DNA of 37,640 nucleotides. It comes from Tropicimonas isoalkanivorans. Lineage in GTDB: Bacteria; Pseudomonadota; Alphaproteobacteria; Rhodobacterales; Rhodobacteraceae. Where the stretch lies: positions 1-37,640 of the forward strand of contig NZ_FOLG01000024.1 in assembly GCF_900112335.1 (NCBI RefSeq), in the 5' to 3' direction. The notes beneath the pieces are model-generated. The model did no database searches. It saw only the letters and a list, made by a program, of their open reading frames with translations, and was not told the origin of the DNA. Within the stretch, counting starts at the first letter, position 1. Each line of letters opens with the position of its first letter. The translations under genes were made by a program, and so were the position numbers. Shown here one piece after another: positions 7,093 through 15,487 of the stretch.

Positions 7093-10074
7093 CTAAGCCG
7101 AGCGATGCGTGCGCCCGAGCCCCTGGATGGCCGCATCCGCGCGCCAGCCGGGCTCCAGAAGATAGTGCCGCCGCCGCTTCTGGTTCTTCGCCGTTTGTGC
7201 CGCATGATAGGACCGGCCCGTCCCGCCCGCATCGGAAAAGATAAGGATATCCTTCTCGCCGTCCATGAAGGCTTGGGTCTCGGATGAATTGCTGCTGGCG
7301 GCGCGCTTCTCGATGAAGAGATGACCATCCTCGGCCTTCAAAGGGCGGATGGACCGACCCGTGACCTCTGCGACGGCCTCGTCGCCAAAAGCCCAGAGGA
7401 TCTGATCGAGCGCCGAGGGGATCGGCGCCAGCGTCATCAACTCCATCATGGCCGCATCGCGCAGGGCGAGCGCCTCGCGCGAGACGACGAGCGCGCCGGT
7501 CTCATCCCGCAAGGGTTCCGCCACCATGTTGCCGTCAATCTCCACGAGCTTTTGCGCATGAATCGGGAAGGCCTGTTCGAGGTATCCCAGGACGTAGTCG
7601 CGCGGCGTTAGCGCGCCCTCGACCAGCTCGTCCTCCGGGTCCATCGTCTCAAGCCGACGTTTCAGCAGGCTTTCGCCTGTAGAGACCACCTGAATGACGC
7701 AAGCCTTGCCCGCCGCCAGATCGTCCGCGATGGCGCGGATGATGGTCGGGGCCTTCATGCCCATCAGCAGATGATTGAAGAAGCGCTGCTTCGTGCTCTC
7801 GAAGCGAGATTTGGCCGAGGAGCGTGCGGCCGAGGCATTAGTCTCTCCCGAGGCGTCGTTGACGCCGGTCGCTGTCAGCGCGGCCTCGAGATTGTGATGG
7901 ATCGTCCGAAACGAAGTCGCGTATGCGTCGTAGATCTCGATCTGGGCCTGAGTGAGCGCGTGTTCGAGCACGTCATACTCCACGCCGTCGAAGCTGAGGG
8001 CACGCGCCGTGTAGAGCCCGAGCGTCTTGAGATCGCGCGCGACCACTTCCATGGCAGCGACACCGCCGGCTTCCATCGCAGAAACGAAGCTCTCGCGGCT
8101 TGGGAAGGGGTATTCGGGGCCCTGCCCCCAGAGCCCCAGCCGCGCGGCATAGGCGAGGTTGTGGACGCTCGTCGCACCCGTGGCCGAGATGTAGAAGACG
8201 CGAGCGCGGGGTGCTGCCAGTTGCAGCCGGAGGCCAGCAAGGCCCTGCTGGGAGGGTTTGACCCCCCTGCCCTGCTCCGATCCGGCCGCGTTCTGCATGG
8301 CATGGGCCTCATCAAAAGCGAGGACGCCGTCGAAATCTTCGCCCATCCAGTCGAGGATCTGGCTCAGCCGCGTGGTGCCGCATTTGCCCGCGGACCGCAG
8401 CGTGGCGTAGGTGACGAAGAGGATACCGTCGCCCATCGGGATGGGCTGGTCCGGTTTCCATTTGGAGAGCGGCTGAATGTCGGCGGGCGAGCCGCCGAGA
8501 TCGGTCCAGTCGCGGATCGCGTCCTCGATGAGCGTCGCGGATTTGGAGACCCAGATCGCCTTCCTGCGCCCGGCCAGCCAGTTCACGAGAATGAGCCCCG
8601 CGCATTCGCGGCCCTTGCCGCAACCGGTGCCGTCGCCGAGGAAATAGCCAAGGCGATAGGCTCGTGCATCCGGGTCATCATCGGCGCGCGTCAGCTTGGT
8701 CTGGTCGTCATCGATGGTAAACCGACCGGGCAGATCACGCCCATGGGCATCATGCGCCATGATGATGGTCTCGAGCTGCGCCTCGGAGAGATCTCCCTCC
8801 TCGATCAACCGTGCGGGCAGGCGCAAGCCATCACGGCCCGTATTTGAGGGCATGGGCGGGGCAACCGAGGCCATGGCGATGCTTTCGACGAGCGGCGTGG
8901 GATGTTCTTGCGCACCCGCGATCTCGATCCGTTGCGGACGGTAGCGCGCATATATGTCCGAGATCGGCGTGTTGTCGCGCGGGGTCTCAAGTCTCGTGAA
9001 AACTAGCGGGACAACGGCATTGGCCCGGGGTTTGGAGGCGGCGACAGGCGCAGCGGCGGTCTTGCGCGGAGCAGAGGATGGAACGGTCGGCCGCGCAGGA
9101 GTAACCGCTGCCGCCCGTTGGACGGGGCGCATCTCAGGCCGGGTTGCGGCCACGGCGACGACAAAAGGAAGGGCTTCATCCAGATCCCGCACAGGGACGC
9201 GGATCATTTCGCCATCCTCCTGCACCTTGTCGAAGACCATGAGCTGGGTTTCGACAGAGGTGCCGAGCTTGCGATAGACCTGTCCCGGCATCGTCAGCGC
9301 CAATCGCGGCGTCAGGAGACCGCAGGCGCGGGACCAATACGCGGAATCGCGTTCGGGCGTGAATCCTGGCGGCATGATCGCCACCAGCCGCCCGCCGGGT
9401 GCCAGACGCTTTGCAGCCGCGATGAGATGCTTGGCGGCGATGTGCTTGTCTCGGGAGCGATCGACCGAGGAGGCGAAGGGCGGATTCATCACCACGACGT
9501 CGGGCAGAACGGGCGACTGCAGCAGATCGTCGATATGCTCGCCGTCATGGCCCGTCACCTCGCCGCCGAAAACCGCGCGCAGGAGGCGCTGGCGAAAGGG
9601 GTCGATCTCGTTGAGCAAAAGCATGGCACCGGCCCGGGCGGCGAAAGCGGCCAGTGCACCGGTGCCCGCCGACGGCTCCAGCACGGTCTCGCTCTTGCGG
9701 ATCGCCGCGGCCCGCACCGCCATGGTCGCGAATGCCAGCGGTGTGGAAAACTGCTGCAGCCGGATCTGCTGCTCTGACCGGCGCGTTTCCGTCAGAAGCC
9801 GTGAGGCAAGCAGCTTTGCGGCGGCGATGTCACCTTCGGCGCCGTCCCCACGCAGCAGCACCTGGATAGCCGCAGCCTGCATCAGGTCATATGCCATGCG
9901 CCAGTCCCAGGCACCGCCGGCATCGCTGCCATGAAACGTCTCGCGCATGATGCGCGCCAGCGCTGAGCTGCGCAGCGGATGGAGGTCGATCTCCGTGCCG
10001 ATCTGCTCGAGGGCAGAGGCGAGGTCAGGGTGGGAGATCGAGAGAGCCGGATTTGCCGGTTTGGGCTTGGTCAT
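7093..10074 (-). CDS. Strawberry-notch-like helicase fused to an N6-adenine-type DNA methyltransferase, truncated
   Basis: The first 993 codons of a giant plasmid protein. Residues ~105-290 are a class I methyltransferase domain: 'QQFSTP', the SAM-binding 'EPSAGTGA' (133-140) and the catalytic 'NPPF' (197-200). Residues 300-400 are an Ala/Pro-rich linker. From ~410 a superfamily 2 helicase follows: Walker A 'GDGTGCGKGRE' (480-490), Walker B 'DEAH' (588-591), the 'SATG' motif III, and motif VI 'GLGRTHRS' right at the end. The frame then hits TAG, leaving out ~430 C-terminal residues. The start at 10074 follows AAAGGAAAATCCCC; the longer reading from 10116 is less likely. Such proteins are carried by many alphaproteobacterial plasmids near ArdC and ParB-like genes, and protection of the incoming plasmid is a common guess, not proven. 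Confidence 0.85.
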   Translation of the reverse strand: MTKPKPANPALSISHPDLASALEQIGTEIDLHPLRSSALARIMRETFHGSDAGGAWDWRMAYDLMQAAAIQVLLRGDGAEGDIAAAKLLASRLLTETRRSEQQIRLQQFSTPLAFATMAVRAAAIRKSETVLEPSAGTGALAAFAARAGAMLLLNEIDPFRQRLLRAVFGGEVTGHDGEHIDDLLQSPVLPDVVVMNPPFASSVDRSRDKHIAAKHLIAAAKRLAPGGRLVAIMPPGFTPERDSAYWSRACGLLTPRLALTMPGQVYRKLGTSVETQLMVFDKVQEDGEMIRVPVRDLDEALPFVVAVAATRPEMRPVQRAAAVTPARPTVPSSAPRKTAAAPVAASKPRANAVVPLVFTRLETPRDNTPISDIYARYRPQRIEIAGAQEHPTPLVESIAMASVAPPMPSNTGRDGLRLPARLIEEGDLSEAQLETIIMAHDAHGRDLPGRFTIDDDQTKLTRADDDPDARAYRLGYFLGDGTGCGKGRECAGLILVNWLAGRRKAIWVSKSATLIEDAIRDWTDLGGSPADIQPLSKWKPDQPIPMGDGILFVTYATLRSAGKCGTTRLSQILDWMGEDFDGVLAFDEAHAMQNAAGSEQGRGVKPSQQGLAGLRLQLAAPRARVFYISATGATSVHNLAYAARLGLWGQGPEYPFPSRESFVSAMEAGGVAAMEVVARDLKTLGLYTARALSFDGVEYDVLEHALTQAQIEIYDAYATSFRTIHHNLEAALTATGVNDASGETNASAARSSAKSRFESTKQRFFNHLLMGMKAPTIIRAIADDLAAGKACVIQVVSTGESLLKRRLETMDPEDELVEGALTPRDYVLGYLEQAFPIHAQKLVEIDGNMVAEPLRDETGALVVSREALALRDAAMMELMTLAPIPSALDQILWAFGDEAVAEVTGRSIRPLKAEDGHLFIEKRAASSNSSETQAFMDGEKDILIFSDAGGTGRSYHAAQTAKNQKRRRHYLLEPGWRADAAIQGLGRTHRSA

Positions 10075-10114
10075 GGGGATTTTCCTTTGGATCAGGGTCT
10101 GAGTTCCAAAGGAC

Positions 10115-10149
10115 AAAAAGCCCCCTTTCGCTTTTCAGGGTGACGGGGG
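10115..10149 (-). terminator. Terminator-like hairpin upstream of the methylase/helicase gene
   Basis: On the minus strand CCCCC (10149-10145) and GGGGG (10125-10121) bracket a structured loop and are followed by CTTTTTG (T-tract 10119-10115). It lies between the small antitoxin-like ORF and the methylase gene, so it may end the upstream transcript or work as an attenuator in the leader of the large gene. Confidence 0.55.
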
Positions 10150-10177
10150 TCAGACCGCGCCGACCTCAAAGGCTTGG

Positions 10178-10330
10178 TCAGGACTTGGGTTCGACCTGCC
10201 GCTTCGCATCAATCAATGCCTGTGCGGCCTGCATCACCTGAACCTGAGATGTTCCCGAGCGTGCATCCTCCAGCGCGGCCTGCACCTGCGCGCAAAACCA
10301 CGTGTCATAAGAATTCGCTTCAGCGGCCAC
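10178..10330 (-). CDS. 50-residue antitoxin-like protein
   Basis: A GTG start at 10330 with GAGGAG seven bases upstream gives a 50-residue protein with 'YDTWFCAQVQAALEDARSG' followed by a helix ending 'QALIDAKR'. This resembles the C-terminal half of RelB/ParD-type antitoxins ('YDxWFrakVqaaLeDpr...'), but the N-terminal DNA-binding part is absent. It overlaps the end of the 54-residue ORF upstream by 11 bases in another frame. It could be a solo antitoxin remnant or a small protein of its own. No matching RelE/ParE toxin lies next to it; the nearest toxin is YhaV upstream, which has its own antitoxin. Confidence 0.5.
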   Translation of the reverse strand: MAAEANSYDTWFCAQVQAALEDARSGTSQVQVMQAAQALIDAKRQVEPKS

Positions 10331-10484
10331 GGAAATGCTCCTCGAGCCCGATATCCAGCAGCTTGCCGAGGTCATCGGGCATGTCTGCAACGCGTACAGC
10401 AATTGGGAAACGGTGCCCCGTCAGGTCAGGCGCGCATTGCTCCTCTAGACCGAGGTGCTGCCTATCCTTTTCCGTCTCATTCAT
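10320..10484 (-). CDS. 54-residue small ORF between yhaV-like toxin and antitoxin-like ORF
   Basis: The ORF begins at ATG 10484 with GGAGA seven bases upstream and ends in TGA at 10320, overlapping the next small ORF. The sequence is acidic at the start ('NETEKDRQHLGLEEQ') and has a patterned C-terminal half ('RFPIAVRVADMPDDLGKLLDIGLEEH'). I know no family. The good ribosome-binding site and the overlap with a second small ORF support translation; length is the main doubt. Confidence 0.4.
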   Translation of the reverse strand: MNETEKDRQHLGLEEQCAPDLTGHRFPIAVRVADMPDDLGKLLDIGLEEHFRGR

Positions 10485-10578
10485 TGTGCTTTCTCCGACC
10501 GCATTATCAGCCGATGCTACATCTTCGAGCGTGGCGTCGTAAATGATAATGCCAAAGGGTCATAGCAAGCTGGCCCAC

Positions 10579-11097
10579 TTACCGATCGGGCACCGCTTCA
10601 AGGGATTTCTCGAACCGCTTGCCTGCCGCTGCAGCTTCTTTCAAGAGCGCGTCGAAATTGTCAGGTGGATTGCCATCTTCCAGCATTCCTTTGAACGTCG
10701 CATAGGCGTCCGTCTTGCTGCCGTAGGCGCGCAGGGTCTTGTCGTCGTTCACCCAGGCCACCACGATGACCTTCGCATCGCTGTTGAACCGATAGAACAG
10801 CCGATACTGCTGGAAGAATTTCGCCCGGAACCAGTGCTTGCGGTGATCGCCGAGTGTGCCGCCTTGCCGGAAGGCGGCGGCACCCGGATCTGCCGGTATG
10901 GCCTCGGTGACCAGCTTGAAGATGGCGGCCAGCCGTTTCGTGGAATTCTTCTTGCGCCAGGTCTTGGGATCGCGTGCCTTACGCACCTCGACTTCCTCGA
11001 TCAGCCCTTCGAGCTGGTCCAGAAAGAGCGGATGCGCATAAATCGACCATCCGTTTACGACAAGGGGCGCTTGGGCGGGCACGCTATCGCCGCTCAT
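10579..11097 (-). CDS. yhaV: Type II toxin of the YhaV family
   Basis: A 172-residue protein matching YhaV in length and motifs: 'NGWSIYAHPLFLDQLEGLIEEVE' at the N-terminus, 'KNSTKRLAAIFKL', and the RelE-fold core 'HWFRAKFFQQYRLFYRFNSDAKVIVVAWVNDDKTLRAYG'. YhaV is a ribosome-associated endoribonuclease that stops translation unless bound by its antitoxin PrlF. The ATG overlaps the stop of the antitoxin gene (ATGA, 11097-11094), the usual translational coupling of such pairs. On a plasmid this module would favour retention by post-segregational killing. Confidence 0.88.
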   Translation of the reverse strand: MSGDSVPAQAPLVVNGWSIYAHPLFLDQLEGLIEEVEVRKARDPKTWRKKNSTKRLAAIFKLVTEAIPADPGAAAFRQGGTLGDHRKHWFRAKFFQQYRLFYRFNSDAKVIVVAWVNDDKTLRAYGSKTDAYATFKGMLEDGNPPDNFDALLKEAAAAGKRFEKSLEAVPDR

Positions 11098-11420
11098 TCA
11101 TCCTCGAGCGATAGCGGCGCATCGAGATCGACATCAACGTCTCCGACCAGTGCTGCAAGACGGTCATGCAAAGCCCCATCGAACGCCCGAATGCGGTCCG
11201 GATGCGCCTTGATATCGGCCTCGACAAAATCGAGAAAGGCTCCGAGCACGGGATCTTCCTCGTCGCTGCGCACGGGCTCGATATAGACCCTGCCACTCGG
11301 CTCGGTGCAGTAACGAATCTGGTCGCCCTTGCCCAGCTTGAGTTGCTTGCGAACACCCGCCGGCACGGTCGTCTGATACCGATCCGTGAGTTTCGAGACA
11401 TCTTGTGCGAGCGCTGTCAT
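11094..11420 (-). CDS. prlF: Antitoxin of the PrlF/SohA family
   Basis: A 108-residue protein with an AbrB-type swapped-hairpin domain at residues ~8-50: 'SKLTDRYQTTVPAGVRKQLKLGKGDQIRYC'. The C-terminal part ('DPVLGAFLDFVEADIKAHPDRIRAF') matches the PrlF region that binds YhaV. The chosen start at 11420 has AGGAG seven bases upstream; the longer frame from 11477 would run through the promoter palindromes and is unlikely. The pair probably represses itself through the palindromes at 11466-11494. Confidence 0.87.
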   Translation of the reverse strand: MTALAQDVSKLTDRYQTTVPAGVRKQLKLGKGDQIRYCTEPSGRVYIEPVRSDEEDPVLGAFLDFVEADIKAHPDRIRAFDGALHDRLAALVGDVDVDLDAPLSLEDE

Positions 11421-11459
11421 GGCAGTCTCCTGAAAGAGAGGGATCTTTGCTGCCTGCGA

Positions 11460-11494
11460 TAGGTAATGCATTTGCATTGCCTTGTCAAGACAAG
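11460..11494 (-). promoter_or_regulatory. prlF-yhaV promoter with two palindromic operator candidates
   Basis: On the minus strand TTGACA (11488-11483) is a perfect -35 hexamer; 17 bases on lies a weak -10 (TACCTA). Two palindromes overlap it: CTTGTCAAGACAAG (11481-11494, 6-bp arms) and ATGCATTTGCAT (11466-11477, 5-bp arms). Their position 40-75 bases upstream of prlF fits autoregulation by the antitoxin or the complex. Confidence 0.6.
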
Positions 11495-11545
11495 CCGCAG
11501 CATCTGCTGTCGCCGGGCAAGTCGATGACCCGTCCGGCGCAGGAC

Positions 11546-12199
11546 CTAATTTCGCCCCGCCAGGAACTCCGCCAGCACCGGGCTAGCCGCACCTTTCGTG
11601 GAGCTGAGCAGCTCCGAGCCCGCAAGCGAGGCCTTTGACAGGCGTACGAGCCCACCAGTTTCCTCGATGCGGTAGCAGCGGCGCTTTTGCCGCCCGCGCC
11701 TGTAGTGGGTCGCGGTGACAATCTGGCAGGTACTGCCATCGGTGAGCGTCACAGGTGCTGCGAGCTTGATCTTGTCGCCTTCCTCGTAGTCCGGGATCGA
11801 CGCCCAGTCCCGGCAGCGCTGACGCCAGTCCTGGGCGTAGCTGTCTGGGTCTTTCAGCTCGGACAGCAGGGCCAATAGGCTCAGTGGCGCGCGGGATTCG
11901 ACCGGTCCCGCGCTTTCCTCCATGTCCTTGTAGCCCCAGCAGCCGTCATCATATCGGGTAAGGAATACGGCGGCGAAAGTGATGGAGCCATCCGCATCGG
12001 TGACATAGGTCGTGTCTTCGACAGGGGTGCCGTCGATATTTGTGACCTTTGCCGCCGCGTACCAAGTCGAACCCACCTTGCAGGCTTTGACCAGTTCCGT
12101 CTTGCGCCTTTCGCCCTCGAAGGTGCACAGCCGAGCAATCTCCGCTTTCTCATCCGCGTAGGTCTGGACGCGGCCGTCGGTGTAGAAGAGCCAACCCAT
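11546..12199 (-). CDS. Plasmid accessory protein of unknown function, 217 residues
   Basis: The protein begins 'MGWLFYTDGRVQTYADEKAEIARLC', then has 'CKVGSTWYAAAKV', 'TTYVTDADGSITFAAVFLTRYDDGCWGYKDMEES' and a C-terminal 'YRRGRQKRRCYRIEETGGLVRLSK' block. I have seen similar proteins in the accessory blocks of alphaproteobacterial plasmids (possibly DUF6927, not certain), but know no function. Its ATG at 12199 overlaps the TGA of the gene upstream (TGATG), so the two are co-translated. No signal peptide or membrane segment is present. Confidence 0.75.
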   Translation of the reverse strand: MGWLFYTDGRVQTYADEKAEIARLCTFEGERRKTELVKACKVGSTWYAAAKVTNIDGTPVEDTTYVTDADGSITFAAVFLTRYDDGCWGYKDMEESAGPVESRAPLSLLALLSELKDPDSYAQDWRQRCRDWASIPDYEEGDKIKLAAPVTLTDGSTCQIVTATHYRRGRQKRRCYRIEETGGLVRLSKASLAGSELLSSTKGAASPVLAEFLAGRN

Positions 12200-12792
12200 C
12201 ACGCCGCCCTCCGGTCATCGATTTCCATCAGCGCATCGAGCGGCACGCGGTAGGGCTGCATGGCGTCGAAATCCTCGCAATTGCCGCAGTTCTGCACGAT
12301 CGCGAAGGTGTCGCAGGCATCCTTCAGGATGACCCGGAAGGTGCCGCCGAGGCCCGAGGGCACTTCGTAGGTCCCGCCGATGAGATAATCCGAGGCCCGG
12401 CGCACGAAGACGCGGATACTGTGGCCATCGGTGGCGAGCCGGATCGCCCCCCGCCCCCGGTCGATGAGCACCTGCACGTCATCCAGGATGTCGGTGTAGA
12501 ACTGGCCGGTCAGATCACGAAACGCCATGCGGCGCTGCGCCATCCAGTCGGTGTCCCGAAACGGGTTCATGCCGTCGGCGAAGGCGAAGGAGGGATCGGC
12601 CTGCTCGGTGGTAACGATACGGGTGGTCGTGCCATCGATGCCGTTCGAGCGCAGATGCACACCATTGCCGACGATGAGGATCAGGGCCGGCCTGTCCACG
12701 GGCCCGTTCCAGTTGGGCAGGAAGGTCTTGCAGGCACGCGCATGTGCGATTTGCGCCGCAACAGCGGAGGCAGAGAACTTGAGAATAGCCAT
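12199..12792 (-). CDS. Plasmid accessory protein, possibly DUF3085-like, 197 residues
   Basis: The start at 12792 follows AAAGACATCCCC, the leader form shared by neighbouring genes; the longer frame from 12942 covers the 3' end of the ParB-like gene and is rejected. The N-terminal half ('QIAHARACKTFLPNWNGP', 'LILIVGNGVHLRSNGIDG', 'FADGMNPF') loosely resembles DUF3085; the C-terminal half ('GTYEVPSGLGGTFRVILKDACDTFAIVQNCGNCEDF', 'MQPYRVPLDALMEI') is unknown to me. It lies in the series ParB-like, this gene, 217-residue gene, all on the minus strand. Confidence 0.65.
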   Translation of the reverse strand: MAILKFSASAVAAQIAHARACKTFLPNWNGPVDRPALILIVGNGVHLRSNGIDGTTTRIVTTEQADPSFAFADGMNPFRDTDWMAQRRMAFRDLTGQFYTDILDDVQVLIDRGRGAIRLATDGHSIRVFVRRASDYLIGGTYEVPSGLGGTFRVILKDACDTFAIVQNCGNCEDFDAMQPYRVPLDALMEIDDRRAA

Positions 12793-12868
12793 GGGGATGT
12801 CTTTCTGTTCGGTTTGGAAGGGTCGACCCGCGCGGGCGGCATGGTCCACGCGCGGGTCGCGTGAGGAC

Positions 12869-14851
12869 TCAGGCCGCTTGCGCGATGTCGCCGTCAGGCT
12901 CCGGGGTTTCCGCAGCGGGCTCCGCCTCATCAAAGGCGACACCGGCGGTCTGCATCATGGGCGGACACCAGGCGCCCACGGCAGCGCGCTGCGCTTCCGT
13001 GAGCGTCGCGAAGGGCTCAGCGAAGAGCTTGTCGCAAAAGGCGACGATCTCCTTCTTGCTCGACGAGGCCAGCGTCACAGCCTCCTGGGCGAGACCCAGA
13101 TCCTCGCCGAGGATCTTCAGGAGCCAGGCCTTTTTAAAGCGATTGAAGAGCGCCGCATTCGGCGTCCAGTGGGCGCGGATATCGGGCATGATCTCGATCT
13201 CGAACGCATGCATCAGGCTGTCACGCTGCCGGTCCCGGGCAAAACAGGACTGCGTGGTGCTGGCTGTCGCATAAGCGACGAGCTTGGCTTTCTCGCCGGC
13301 CTCCAGCGCGCGAAACGCCGCAAACTGATCGGCGGGCGAGCGGCTGTCATCGAGCCACGAGAGGTCCAGCGCATCATGCGCCGCCGCCACCTGCTCGAGC
13401 GAGGTCTCGTCGATCTCGTCCATCTTGGCATGGCTGCGGTATTCCTTGCGGGCGTCGATCTTGATCGCCTGCGTGACGCTCATACCGCTGGCCAGGACGT
13501 CGCTCACCAGCTTGAAAAGCGTCAGATCGAGCGTGGCTTCCGGATGCAGCGCCATCGCGGCACCGAGCGCCATGGCCCGCTCGGTCTTGAGATCCTCGGC
13601 CAGCGAGGCCGGGTAGTTGATTTCGCCGGCGTCCGGTGCCTCCTCCCCCGTCGGGTTACTTGAAGAGCCGCGTGCGCCCTCCTCTTTGACGGTGTCCTCG
13701 GGGCGGACGAGGCCAACATGGAGCGTGATCTGCCCACCCTGCCACGACGCGATCACCCCAGACCGTGCGAGGTCCTCGGCGCTGTAGGCCTCCTGCAGAT
13801 CGCGCGCTTCCTCTTCCAGAGCGTCGACGCGGTCGTAAAGGGCGTTGTAGGCACCGTCGTCGAGCCCCTCATCTTCCATCTCGAGCTGCAGCTGTTCAAG
13901 TTCGGCGGCGATCTCGTCGATGCGCTTCTGGGCAGTCTCATCCGGCTCGATCGGGCCGGGATAGACGCGGCCGTAGTCGGCCATGGTCGCGTAATCATAG
14001 CGGACCATCGCATCGGCCCAGGCAAAGCCCAGCCTCATACGGGCCTCTTCGGCAGCGGCACCGAGCTTCTCGAGCAGAATGGTCTCGACCAGCGCCGCAT
14101 CCTCGAGCACAGAATGCTCTTCCAGCAGATCGGCTGCGACGGCGCCGCCGCGTGCCTCGTAGTCTTCGCGCACGAAAGCCCCGATATCGTCGCTGACCTG
14201 CACCCCGCGGGATTTGAGTGCCTGACGGACGGTATAGGCCTGCAGATAGCCGCCGTCTTTCGTGAGCGCCTCGAAGACCTCGCGCTGTGCCTCCTGGCTC
14301 GGGTGCTCGGCGAAGGCCTTCATTGTGTCGAGCGTGATCACCTTGCCCCGAGCCGCGGCGCGGATGTCGGGGTGGATCAGGCCATAGCGCAACCGGCCTT
14401 TCACGGCGGCGACGGTCGTGCCGAATGACTTCGCGATGGTCTCGGGCGTCTGGCCGTCGACCTCCATCATGCGGGCGAAGGCCTCGAACTCGTCGATTGC
14501 GTTCATCGGGGCCTGGGTGATGTTCTCGGCGAGCGACAGTGCCGTGGTGACGTCGCACTCCTCCGGCACAAGGCGACAGTCGATCTTGGTTTTCGCAGTG
14601 AACCCCTTGGCGGCCTTGTCTGCGGCCAGCTCCTTCAGGGCTGCATGGCGCCGGCCACCGGCGAGGACAGCATATTTGCCGTCAAGCTTCTGGACCAGGA
14701 GAGGCTGGAGCAGGCCCAGCACAGCGATGCTGGCCTTCAGATGCGCGATGTTCTCGGGGTCATAAGTTTCCGGCGAGTTGCTGCGCACGTTGGCGGGATG
14801 GGCGGTCAGATCGCCGATGGCGACGGTGAGAGCGGTAATGCTTTTAGTCAT
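12869..14851 (-). CDS. Long ParB/Srx-family plasmid protein, 660 residues
   Basis: An N-terminal ParB domain is clear: 'HPANVRSN' (18-25), 'LLQPLLVQ', 'AVLAGGRRHAAL' (61-72) and 'ALSLAENITQAPMNAIDEFEAF' (104-125), followed by the HTH region 'ETIAKSFGTTVAAVKGRLRYG'. The middle carries a coiled-coil stretch ('RIDEIAAELEQLQLEMEDEGLDDG...'), and the acidic C-terminus ends 'PEPDGDIAQAA'. At 660 residues it is twice the size of a partition ParB and has no ParA next to it, so it is more likely the plasmid-accessory ParB-like type than the segregation protein, which here is RepB. A shorter homologue with the same plan lies after repC. The start follows AAGGATATCCC. Confidence 0.85.
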   Translation of the reverse strand: MTKSITALTVAIGDLTAHPANVRSNSPETYDPENIAHLKASIAVLGLLQPLLVQKLDGKYAVLAGGRRHAALKELAADKAAKGFTAKTKIDCRLVPEECDVTTALSLAENITQAPMNAIDEFEAFARMMEVDGQTPETIAKSFGTTVAAVKGRLRYGLIHPDIRAAARGKVITLDTMKAFAEHPSQEAQREVFEALTKDGGYLQAYTVRQALKSRGVQVSDDIGAFVREDYEARGGAVAADLLEEHSVLEDAALVETILLEKLGAAAEEARMRLGFAWADAMVRYDYATMADYGRVYPGPIEPDETAQKRIDEIAAELEQLQLEMEDEGLDDGAYNALYDRVDALEEEARDLQEAYSAEDLARSGVIASWQGGQITLHVGLVRPEDTVKEEGARGSSSNPTGEEAPDAGEINYPASLAEDLKTERAMALGAAMALHPEATLDLTLFKLVSDVLASGMSVTQAIKIDARKEYRSHAKMDEIDETSLEQVAAAHDALDLSWLDDSRSPADQFAAFRALEAGEKAKLVAYATASTTQSCFARDRQRDSLMHAFEIEIMPDIRAHWTPNAALFNRFKKAWLLKILGEDLGLAQEAVTLASSSKKEIVAFCDKLFAEPFATLTEAQRAAVGAWCPPMMQTAGVAFDEAEPAAETPEPDGDIAQAA

Positions 14852-14930
14852 GGGATATCCTTCCAGGTGGGTGAGGTGTGGCCCGCGCCTTCACGCGCGT
14901 GACCAATCCCCGTCTTCAGGGATCACCACG

Positions 14931-14970
14931 ACAAAAGGCCCACTCTCCCTTTGAGGGGTCAGTGGGCCTT
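14931..14970 (-). terminator. Strong terminator/attenuator hairpin before the ParB-like gene
   Basis: On the minus strand AAGGCCCACT (14970-14961) pairs perfectly with AGTGGGCCTT (14944-14935), with an inner CCCCTC/GAGGG-like stem, and runs into TTTTG. It lies 40 bases beyond the DUF3768 stop and ~80 bases ahead of the ParB-like start, so it should end or attenuate transcription between them. Confidence 0.75.
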
Positions 14971-15009
14971 CATCGCCTGGGGTGTCAGGAGAGGGTGTCC
15001 CCTGCCCTT

Positions 15010-15399
15010 CTACCAGTCGCGCGCCAACATAATGGTCAGCACGCGCATGGTGGTGGCGGGGTTGTCCGGGGTCTCAGCCCCGTAGCGGAAATCCGAGTCC
15101 GCCTCATAGAGATCGATTTTCCAGAACACGGTCTCGCCCCGGATCTCGACCGCCCCGAAATCATGCCAGCCTTCCGGGTCATTTTCGGGCTCGAATGTGG
15201 CAAACTCACCAGTCGCCTTCACCGCCTCGGCCATGAAGCCATCGCCGGCCTCCATAAGCGAGCGGGTGACATGCATCCGGCCCTGGATGGGCTGCGCGGG
15301 CGGCACTCCAAGGCATGCAAGTTTGCGAAACGCGTCGTTCTGCACCGCGATCACGGTCGGATCCGGACGGTCTGGCTGGGGTTGAACATTCATGGACAT
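15010..15399 (-). CDS. DUF3768 domain protein
   Basis: A 129-residue protein matching DUF3768: 'VIAVQNDAFRKLACLG', 'GRMHVTRSL', 'FATFEPENDPEGWHDFGAVEIRGETVFWKIDLYEAD' and the terminal 'DNPATTMRVLTIMLARDW'. The function of the family is unknown to me; it is a regular member of the accessory blocks of alphaproteobacterial plasmids. The ATG at 15399 follows AAAGGAGATCCCC, a clear ribosome-binding site; the frame extends upstream to 15618 but that part overlaps the next gene and is not coding-like. Confidence 0.85.
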   Translation of the reverse strand: MSMNVQPQPDRPDPTVIAVQNDAFRKLACLGVPPAQPIQGRMHVTRSLMEAGDGFMAEAVKATGEFATFEPENDPEGWHDFGAVEIRGETVFWKIDLYEADSDFRYGAETPDNPATTMRVLTIMLARDW

Positions 15400-15487
15400 G
15401 GGGATCTCCTTTGAGAGGTTTGAAACACCCTTCTCAAAGCCCGCTTTTTCTTTTCCGCTTGGCGGATGAATCGAGGCCGAAGGCGCC

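Noticed and set aside
7771-8847. 358-codon plus-strand ORF
   Set aside because: Antisense to the helicase core with Walker and DEAH motifs; no ribosome-binding site and no recognisable domain.
12527-13663. 378-codon plus-strand ORF
   Set aside because: Antisense to the ParB-like gene; composition typical of a shadow frame.
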